A stretch of 18,447 bases of DNA, from contig DATAPB010000281.1 in the NCBI GenBank assembly GCA_036265435.1, positions 1-18,447 of the forward strand. The letters are read 5' to 3'. Under the pieces are notes generated by a model. It did no database searches, had not been told where the DNA came from, and was given only the letters and a program-made list of their open reading frames with translations. Positions 12,743 through 18,447 of the stretch are shown here, in pieces (the first letter of the stretch is position 1; each line of letters opens with the position of its first letter). This DNA is from DASUPK01 sp036265435 (GTDB lineage Bacteria; Actinomycetota; Thermoleophilia; Solirubrobacterales; 70-9). The translations under genes and the position numbers were made by a program.

Positions 12743-14293
12743 GTGCCCGAAGGGACGAGGGTAAGCTTGGAGCAGCGCGGCCGAACGAGAGAGGGACAAG
12801 AGCAAGGCCCTGAGCTGGGCGAGCTCGAGACTCCCGACCCGCTCGCGGCGCTGGCCGATCGGGCAGGGGAAGCGGATGACCGCCCCGGGCGCAGATTGCT
12901 GGGGAAGGGCTCGATCTACACGCTCGGCGCCGCGCTTCAGCTGTCCGCTGCGGCTCTCGCAATCCCGGTCATCACGCGCTTACTGGGATCCGGCGAATTC
13001 GGTGTGGTCGCGCTCGCGATGGCGATCCAGCTGATGCTCACCGGCCTCGCGACGCTCGGGCTGCCCGCCGCGATACTGCGCTTCTTCTTTGATCATGAAA
13101 GGACAGCGGACGGAGCCGCGGCCTCGCGCTCGCTGATCATCAGTGCGGCTCTGATCGCCGCCGCAGTCGTCTGTCCGATCCTCTTTACCGGGCTGATCTG
13201 GGCGCCTGAGCTTTCCCCCAAAGATCCGGGACCGGTGCTGCTTGGCGCGTTCTTGGCTCTGCCCGCGGCTGTCATCGGCGCCTGCCTGGCTCTGCTCCGT
13301 GCGCAGGAGCGGCCGCGTCCCTTCATCGTCATCACGCTGCTCGCCAGCGCTGGAGCCCAGCTGTTCGGGATCGTCGCCCTGCTGATCGATCGTCAGCCGT
13401 TCGCTTATGTGACCGGCGTCGCGATCGCCTTCGTGATTGCCGCGATCGCGGCGCTCCGCCTTACCGAGACGTTGGGGAGTCCGCCGGCGAATCGAAGCCT
13501 GCTTGGGTCGGCGCTGCGGTACAGCATTCCCACGATCCCCAACACGATTTCAGTGTCCGTGCTGGCGGTCGGCGATCGAATCGTGATTCAGGCGATCTCC
13601 GGATCCAGCGCTGTCGGCAAGTACCAGATCGCGAACGCGTTCGGGACGTTGGTTGTCGGTTTCCTGGTCGCCCTCCAGAATGCCTGGATCCCGATCACAT
13701 TCGGTGCCTCCGAGGAGCGGCGCTGGGACACGCTTGCTGAGGTAGCCGCACTGGTGACTCGGCTCGCCGCATTGGGCGCTGGTGTGTTGGCGCTCTTGGC
13801 GCTTCCGATCCTGGAGATCGTGGTCCCGCGAGGCTATGACCCTGAGCACCTCGCCGACGTTGCTTCGGTGGCGGTGCTGACCAGCCTGCCGGAGGTGGCC
13901 TTCATCGCTCAGGGGCAGATTCTGCTGTGGACGAAGCAGACCAAACCGTTGTTCTTGATTTCGCCGGCTGCCGCTGCGCTGAACCTGATTCTCGTGGCCG
14001 TCTTGCTGCCGCCATTCGGGCTCATCGGCGCTGCGGCCGCGACGGTGCTGGCGGTGTTCGCCCAGGCGGCGATGACTAGGAGAGTCGCCGCGAGCATGGC
14101 CCACGTCTCATGGCATTGGACCAGCGAAGCCGCTTCCTACCTGATCGCGGCCACGCTCGTTGCAATCGCCTTGCTCCTTCCATCTACGGCCTGGGCGATC
14201 GGTGTCCGCGCTGCGGTCTCCGCTCTCGCAGCCGGAACGCTGCTGATCGTCGTCCGGCGGGAGTTTCGGCCAGGTTGGTTTCGGCTAGGTTAG
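12743..14293 (+). CDS. Wzx-type flippase / polysaccharide biosynthesis membrane protein (MOP superfamily)
   Basis: Multi-span membrane protein of 516 residues, expected to flip undecaprenyl-linked repeat units across the membrane. A hydrophilic N-terminus of about 50 residues is followed by the family start GKGSIYTLGAALQLSAAALAIPVITRLLGSGEFG broken here into its parts: GKGSIYTLGAAL, then PVITRLLGSGEFG, typical of RfbX/Wzx proteins. About 12-14 hydrophobic segments fill 57-510, with a further recognisable block around GKYQIANAFG. GTG 12743 is the first start in frame after the kinase stop; the only near alternative is TTG 12767. It lies 19 bases after the BY-kinase gene and 10 bases before the GT2 gene, so the three are one operon. 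The last codons fall in a short tandem repeat, so the exact C-terminus may vary between strains. Substrate unknown. Confidence 0.88.
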   Translation: MPEGTRVSLEQRGRTREGQEQGPELGELETPDPLAALADRAGEADDRPGRRLLGKGSIYTLGAALQLSAAALAIPVITRLLGSGEFGVVALAMAIQLMLTGLATLGLPAAILRFFFDHERTADGAAASRSLIISAALIAAAVVCPILFTGLIWAPELSPKDPGPVLLGAFLALPAAVIGACLALLRAQERPRPFIVITLLASAGAQLFGIVALLIDRQPFAYVTGVAIAFVIAAIAALRLTETLGSPPANRSLLGSALRYSIPTIPNTISVSVLAVGDRIVIQAISGSSAVGKYQIANAFGTLVVGFLVALQNAWIPITFGASEERRWDTLAEVAALVTRLAALGAGVLALLALPILEIVVPRGYDPEHLADVASVAVLTSLPEVAFIAQGQILLWTKQTKPLFLISPAAAALNLILVAVLLPPFGLIGAAAATVLAVFAQAAMTRRVAASMAHVSWHWTSEAASYLIAATLVAIALLLPSTAWAIGVRAAVSALAAGTLLIVVRREFRPGWFRLG

Positions 14294-14301
14294 TTTCGGT
14301 G
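14272..14301 (+). repeat. 15-bp imperfect tandem repeat at the end of the flippase gene
   Basis: Units 14272-14286 and 14287-14301 share AGGTTnGTTTCGGnt. A partial third copy, AGTTTCGGCC, lies just upstream near 14262-14271. The flippase stop TAG (14291-14293) is created inside the second unit, and the GT2 start follows within 3 bases of the repeat. Confidence 0.6.
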
Positions 14302-14303
14302 GC

Positions 14304-15071
14304 ATGGACGCCGTGATCGTCACCCACAACAGCGCGGCTGACCTACGCGCGCAGGTCGCGAGCCGGTCCACGGTCGAGTCGTTCGACCGCGTGCTGGTGG
14401 TTGACAACGCGTCCACCGACGACACGTGCGAGGTCGCGGCCGACTCGGGACTCGAGGTCGTTCCGCTGGAGGCCAACCGGGGCTTGGCGGCTGCCGCCAA
14501 CGTGGGTGTGGGTAGGACGTCCGGGCCGAGCTTCGCGCTGCTCAACCCGGATGTCCGCGCAACCTCGGAGGGCGACTTCCGGCGTCTGGAGGAGGATCTC
14601 GCTGAGGAAGGCATCGGTGCGGTGGCGCCGGCGCTCGTCCTGCCCGACGGGACGGTTCAGGACTCCGCCCGCTGGGTCCCGACCCCGCTCGACCTGGTCG
14701 TTCGCAGGGTCTCGCTCAATGACCGCGGTGCGGTGCGGGTGACGAACCCCGTGGACGTCGAGTGGGCGACGGCAGCGTGCCTTGTGGTCCGCCGGTGCGC
14801 CTTCGATCAGATCGGCGGGTTCGACGAGCGCTACTTCCTCTATTTTGAGGACGTGGACCTGTGCGTCCGCCTCAGGGCCGCCGGTTTCCGGGTTCGATAT
14901 GACCCGACCGTTCTCTTGCATCATGACTACCGGGCTGCGAGTCGGGCGAGCGTTCGCACCCCCGCGACCAGGCATCACATTCGCAGCGCGCTGCGCTTCT
15001 TCTGGCGCAAGCCGGCAGCGCTCCTGCCAAGGCGCAGGCGCCTAGCCGACTTGAACGGCCGGCGACGCTGA
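14304..15071 (+). CDS. Family 2 glycosyltransferase (rhamnosyltransferase-like)
   Basis: Cytoplasmic GT-A fold enzyme of 255 residues that adds a sugar to the growing lipid-linked repeat unit. Motifs: VIVTHNSAADL at the start, VVDNASTDDT (nucleotide binding, Asp34), ANRGLAAAANVG, LLNPDV (80-84, the DxD-like metal site), and GGFDERYFLYFEDVDLC (171-187), with the catalytic-base acidic pair and the pattern common in WbbL-type rhamnosyltransferases. HH (206-207) follows. The C-terminus is rich in Arg (RRRRLADLNGRRR), probably for membrane contact. Only 10 bases separate it from the flippase. Its last 30 bases overlap the end of the convergent GT4 gene on the other strand. The rhamnose assignment is a family tendency, not proof. 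Confidence 0.9.
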   Translation: MDAVIVTHNSAADLRAQVASRSTVESFDRVLVVDNASTDDTCEVAADSGLEVVPLEANRGLAAAANVGVGRTSGPSFALLNPDVRATSEGDFRRLEEDLAEEGIGAVAPALVLPDGTVQDSARWVPTPLDLVVRRVSLNDRGAVRVTNPVDVEWATAACLVVRRCAFDQIGGFDERYFLYFEDVDLCVRLRAAGFRVRYDPTVLLHHDYRAASRASVRTPATRHHIRSALRFFWRKPAALLPRRRRLADLNGRRR

Positions 15072-16256
15072 CCCTTTTCGCCCCATCGCCATGCGGTACA
15101 TGTCCAACAAGCGCGGCGTCACCTCGCTCCAGTCGTAGCGTGCGGCGAACTCCCGGCCGGCCCGGCCCAGCGTCCGGCGCCGCTCGGGGTCGCCGAGGAG
15201 CTTGAGCAGCCCCGCAGCGAAGGCGCGAGGCTCGGCGTCGGCGACCAACCCGGCGTTCGCCTCAGCCACCTCCTCGGCAAGGTTGACCTCCCGGGAGATC
15301 GCCACCGGGCAGCCCGCAGCCAAGGCCTCCATGACAGCGATCCCGAAGTTCTCCGTATGCGATGAAAGGGCCCAGGCATCCGCCGCCGACAGCGCGGCGA
15401 GCCGATCACGGCCATAGAGCCCGCCGACGAAGTCAACCCGTGAGCCGATTCCGAGGCGCTCGGTGAGCCGCTCCAACCCTGGCCTCTGTCCGCCGTCGTC
15501 GGGGCCCACCACCGCAAGCCGGGCAGGCTGGCGCTCGAGCACATGGGCAAATGACCTGAGCAGCACGTCGACGCCCTTCTTCTCGGTGACCCTCCCGAGG
15601 AAGACGACAAGTGGCCCCGAGTAGCCCGCCAGGTGCCGCTCGCGAAACTCCTCCGGACCGGGGAGGCTGCCGAAGTCCGCCGTGTTGATCGCGCAGGGCA
15701 CAATCGCCCGGGGAACCTCCGGGGCGATGTCCGCGATCAGCCTCATCTCGGCGCCGGTCGTGACGTGAATCAGGGCGGCGCCCTCGAGCATCGCCCGGTG
15801 CCAGAGGGCGCTCGTCACAGCCTTGCGGAGTCGGCCGCGTCGCCGCAGGTAGGGGTCGAGGCTGCCGTGCGGGGAGACGATGTAGGGCACCTGGGCCTCG
15901 CGGGCAGCGCGGAAGGCGGCGTACTGGGGGTACTGCCAGAGGTTGTGGATGTGCACCACGTCCGAGGCGGGGACCTCGGTGCGGAGGGCCCGGGCCATCG
16001 CCGGTGTATAGGCAAGGCGTCGTGGGAAGCGGGTTGGGAACAGCTCGGCGTCCACGTGGGCGAGCGATGGATGCAGCTCATCCGAGCGAACGGAGCGCTG
16101 CCTCTGAATCCACCCCCACGGTGCGAGGGCGAGGTCGGTCGCGAATACACGGGCGTCTCCTCCGGCACGGGATGTCGCCATGGCCGCTTCGCAGGCGAAG
16201 GCGGTCGCACCACCGGTTCGCACGGAGGCCCCGACAACGACGTTGAGAATTCTCAC
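15042..16256 (-). CDS. Family 4 glycosyltransferase
   Basis: GT-B fold retaining glycosyltransferase of 404 residues, expected to build the repeat unit at the inner membrane face. N-terminal domain: MRILNVVVGASVRTGGA with the Gly-rich acceptor loop, VVHIHNLWQYPQYAA (100-114) and SPHGSLDPY (128-136). C-terminal domain: VVFLGRVTEKKGVDVLL, with the Arg222 and Lys pair that bind the nucleotide phosphates, LAVVGPDDGG, and SSHTENFGIAVMEALAAG (298-315), which contains the E-x7-E motif (E302, E310). The GTG start at 16256 lies 12 bases after the stop of the upstream Wzy-like gene, so it is the last gene of a three-gene minus-strand operon. Its 3' end overlaps the GT2 gene by 30 bases. The donor sugar cannot be assigned. 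Confidence 0.92.
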   Translation of the reverse strand: MRILNVVVGASVRTGGATAFACEAAMATSRAGGDARVFATDLALAPWGWIQRQRSVRSDELHPSLAHVDAELFPTRFPRRLAYTPAMARALRTEVPASDVVHIHNLWQYPQYAAFRAAREAQVPYIVSPHGSLDPYLRRRGRLRKAVTSALWHRAMLEGAALIHVTTGAEMRLIADIAPEVPRAIVPCAINTADFGSLPGPEEFRERHLAGYSGPLVVFLGRVTEKKGVDVLLRSFAHVLERQPARLAVVGPDDGGQRPGLERLTERLGIGSRVDFVGGLYGRDRLAALSAADAWALSSHTENFGIAVMEALAAGCPVAISREVNLAEEVAEANAGLVADAEPRAFAAGLLKLLGDPERRRTLGRAGREFAARYDWSEVTPRLLDMYRMAMGRKGSASPAVQVG

Positions 16257-16268
16257 CGGCGGCCCCGA

Positions 16269-17837
16269 TCAGCCTGGGGCGAGCGCGGGAGGAGCCGTGG
16301 CCCGGAGGGGGGGCGGGCCACGCCGGCCGGCCTGGCTCAGGCCGATCTCCGGCACGCCCTCGCGTCGCAGGCGCCACGCGACCAGCATCACCGCCGTGAA
16401 CCAGCCGTACTGCTGCAGGACGAACGGGGTGGTCATCGCGGAGGTGAGAAATGCGAGGAACGCAGCCAGGATCGACAGGCCGATCAGGACATCGGTCTGG
16501 TCCCCGGCGATCAGGTTCCGCCACGCTCCCCGGAGGAGGGTCCAGACCACGACCACGACGCCGAGCAGGCCGAGGATGCCCGCCTGATAGCAGATCGAAA
16601 CGGGCCCGCCGTGGACCTGGTAGGGGACGACGGTGCCGTGGTTGATCACATTGACCGACAGGCCGCTGGAGTCGAGGCCTCTCCCGACGATCGGGTTGGA
16701 CTCGATTCTCGGCCAGGCCCGCTGAACGATCTTGAGACGGAGGGTGCCGCTGCCCGAGTCCGGCGACACGCCGTTCGTGGTCACCTGCTCGACCCTCTTG
16801 ACGGGAGATGTCACCGCCCCAGCCGCGAGCGTAAGACTTGCAAGCGAGAACGCGACCGCGGCGACCACAGCCACCCGCCCGGGCGCCCGGACAGCGGGCG
16901 CGACGAGCCAGACCAGGATTGCAATCAGTCCGGCGAGCATCGCGCCGATCGACGCCGAGAGGATCACGCCCGTCGCGGTGAAGCCCAGCAGACACCATCT
17001 GACCGCTCCGAGCCATCCGCCGCGGCCCGGAAGCCGGGTGGTAGCCAGCATCAGGGCCGGAACCAGGGCGATGGCGCAGGCCGCGCCGAGGTCATTGGGA
17101 TGATCGGTGAGGCCAGCTGCCCGGCTGCCCTCGAGCGCCCCTCCGAGCCATGAGACGTCGATCACCTGGAGCAGCGCGGCGAATCCATTCAGGGCCGACG
17201 AGAACGTCCAGCAGCCCAGCGCGACCAAGATTTGCCGGCGCGTCCTGAGCACAGTGGCCCCCGTCCAGACCCAGAGCAGCATCACGTAGATCCCCTGCAG
17301 CGTCTGGCTGACCGAGCTCGCCGTCGATTCGGCCGCGATCGAGCTGATCGCCCCTCCGAGCGCGAAGATCGTCACCCCGATGACCAGGCCGTTCGGGATC
17401 CGCGCGATCGGTCTCCCCGCAAGGACCGCGATCACGGTCGCCCCAAGAGCGAGAAGGAAAAACATCTCGCTCACCGTGAGTCCCAGGGCCGGGCGCCATA
17501 CCGCCTCGGTGAGCGTGAGCGAGCCGAGATAGAAGAGGACCCGAGCGATCCTGAGGATTCGGTCGGAAGCCGGGGTATCGGCCTCGTCCGTGAATCGGCC
17601 GATCTCCCCGCCCTCGAACTCCCCGGTTTTCAGCTGCGGGTGGGTCGTAGGGGGACGTGAGCGAAGCGCACGGCGAAAGAGCAGCGCGGTCAACAGACCG
17701 AGCCCCAGTACTCCCAGCGCCAGGGTGCCCGCCAGTGGGAGGGCTCCGGCCGCCAGGCCAAGCAGCACCGCGACTGCAGCCGAACTGGTGGTGAGGACGA
17801 GGCCGGCCATGCCGCTGCTGCTGATGGCCCTGTGCAC
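16269..17837 (-). CDS. O-antigen polymerase/ligase-type membrane protein (Wzy-like)
   Basis: Polytopic membrane protein of 522 residues with about 10-12 hydrophobic segments. In this locus it is most likely the polymerase that joins flipped repeat units outside the membrane. Family features: SRAAGLTDHPNDLGAACAIA (238-257), SASIGAMLAGL, a long external loop (about 341-410) containing TLRLKIVQRAWPRIESNP then IVGRGLDSSG, and VHGGPVSICYQAGILGLLG after the loop, equivalent to the usual H-N-x-(Y/F)-L and E.GiiGl patterns. An acidic hydrophilic insert (about 60-95) lies between the first membrane helices. WaaL-type ligases share this pattern, so a ligase role is possible. GTG 17837 lies 18 bases after the upstream GT4 stop, without a strong ribosome site; ATG 17810 is an alternative. 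Confidence 0.87.
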   Translation of the reverse strand: MHRAISSSGMAGLVLTTSSAAVAVLLGLAAGALPLAGTLALGVLGLGLLTALLFRRALRSRPPTTHPQLKTGEFEGGEIGRFTDEADTPASDRILRIARVLFYLGSLTLTEAVWRPALGLTVSEMFFLLALGATVIAVLAGRPIARIPNGLVIGVTIFALGGAISSIAAESTASSVSQTLQGIYVMLLWVWTGATVLRTRRQILVALGCWTFSSALNGFAALLQVIDVSWLGGALEGSRAAGLTDHPNDLGAACAIALVPALMLATTRLPGRGGWLGAVRWCLLGFTATGVILSASIGAMLAGLIAILVWLVAPAVRAPGRVAVVAAVAFSLASLTLAAGAVTSPVKRVEQVTTNGVSPDSGSGTLRLKIVQRAWPRIESNPIVGRGLDSSGLSVNVINHGTVVPYQVHGGPVSICYQAGILGLLGVVVVVWTLLRGAWRNLIAGDQTDVLIGLSILAAFLAFLTSAMTTPFVLQQYGWFTAVMLVAWRLRREGVPEIGLSQAGRRGPPPLRATAPPALAPG

Positions 17838-17855
17838 GGTCTCGAAGGTTATGGC

Positions 17856-18447
17856 CTATTCCACTGCGGAGCCGTCGGTCCGACTCTTCAATGCCGCTGC
17901 GATGCGGGCCGCAACGTGGTCCCAGGTCAGGCACTCCGCAACCCAACGGGGGCCGTTCGCGGCAAGGGATCCGGCGAGCTCGTCGTCCGTCAGCAGTCTG
18001 ATCAGCGCCTCCGCCAGTTCGGTGACATCGCCTGGCGGCACCACCAGACCGGCTCCGCCCTGATCCAGGATCTCCGGTATCGACTGCACCGCGGACCCGA
18101 CGCACGGAATCCCGTGCGCCATCGCCTCGATCAGCACAAGCCCATAGGGCTCATACAGTGACGGCAGGCAGAACGCCCTGGCCCGCCGGTAGAGGTTGGC
18201 GAGCTCTCGGCGGTCGCGTATCTTGCCGTAGCGGGTCACGCCGGGGAGGTCAAAGTCCCGCGCCGTCCCGACGATCCTCAGAGTCGCGCCGGGCACCCGC
18301 TCTCGCACCAGGTCGAAGGCCTCGAGCAGGACCCGGCCTCCATTGCGCTCGAAGTCTCGTCCGATGAACAGGATCGATGGCTCGTCTGTGAGCTGCTCCG
18401 GCGTCGGCGGGTCGTCGTACGGCAGCCCACCGCCGACCACGCTCATC
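17856..18447 (-). CDS. Family 4 glycosyltransferase, N-terminal part outside the window
   Basis: The 196 residues seen are the nucleotide-sugar-binding half of a GT-B enzyme that normally has about 380. The gene enters the window at its last base, so its start is not here; the Met at 18446 is internal. Motifs: PSILFIGRDFERNGGRVLLEAF broken into FIGRDFERNGG (27-37) and VLLEAF, then LRIVG, and PSLYEPYGLVLIEAMAHG (95-112) with the E-x7-E pair (E99, E107), followed by VPPGDVTELAEAL. In the usual R.....KGG pattern the conserved Lys is Asn (N35), so donor phosphate binding may differ. It is the first of three minus-strand genes (GT4, Wzy-like, GT4) spaced 12-18 bases apart. Confidence 0.9.
   Translation of the reverse strand, partial: MSVVGGGLPYDDPPTPEQLTDEPSILFIGRDFERNGGRVLLEAFDLVRERVPGATLRIVGTARDFDLPGVTRYGKIRDRRELANLYRRARAFCLPSLYEPYGLVLIEAMAHGIPCVGSAVQSIPEILDQGGAGLVVPPGDVTELAEALIRLLTDDELAGSLAANGPRWVAECLTWDHVAARIAAALKSRTDGSAVE

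Noticed and set aside
16078..17016. Minus-strand open frame of 312 codons
   Set aside because: Lies in another frame of the Wzy-like and GT4 genes and is rich in Arg, Gly and Pro without membrane segments or motifs.
15633..17153. Plus-strand open frame of 506 codons
   Set aside because: It runs antisense to the GT4 and Wzy-like genes, its product is low-complexity (Arg, Gly, Asp, His) with no family motif, and it is a product of GC-rich codon structure.

Overview
The window is one GC-rich contig fragment with dense bacterial gene spacing, several GTG starts and an actinobacterial gene set: a PknB-like Ser/Thr kinase, a lipoprotein with a Thr-rich tail, and a fused Wzz/BY-kinase. My best guess is a Thermoleophilia-like (Solirubrobacterales/Gaiellales type) actinobacterium. 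That is inferred from composition and gene content, not from a marker gene. The window starts inside one gene and ends inside another.

Region 1 (1-8312) is core cell metabolism. On the + strand lie the C-terminal four fifths of gpmI (cofactor-independent phosphoglycerate mutase) and tgt (tRNA-guanine transglycosylase), whose conserved N-terminus runs upstream of any standard start codon. Converging on tgt is a coupled minus-strand trio: calcineurin-like phosphoesterase, lipoprotein with Thr-rich tail, then a PASTA-less membrane Ser/Thr kinase (TGATG and ATGA junctions). Divergent from it is a + strand run of M48 membrane protease, rlmH and argS. The ArgRS has lost its HIGH-type ATP-binding motif.

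Region 2 (8313-18447) is a cell-surface polysaccharide locus of the Wzx/Wzy type. It holds a minimal initiating phosphoglycosyltransferase and a DegT-family sugar aminotransferase (minus strand); a Wzz-like co-polymerase fused to a tyrosine kinase, a Wzx-type flippase and a GT2 glycosyltransferase (plus strand); and a GT4 glycosyltransferase, a Wzy/O-antigen-ligase-type polymerase and a second, truncated GT4 (minus strand). The first sugar would be loaded on undecaprenyl phosphate by the PGT, extended by the GTs, flipped by Wzx, polymerised by the Wzy-like protein and length-controlled by the Wzz/BY-kinase.

The edges of region 2 show gene decay. A 21-codon start of an NAD-dependent epimerase (8351-8415) is cut off where the PGT gene begins. 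The 580-bp gap at 9209-9788 holds what looks like a frameshifted, N-terminally truncated hexapeptide acetyltransferase. The 214-bp divergent gap at 10941-11154 carries an inverted repeat beside a candidate promoter. I found no rRNA, tRNA, CRISPR array, transposase, phage gene or defence system, and no clearly novel system. The most useful leads are the ArgRS active-site change, the tgt start, and the relics in the polysaccharide locus.
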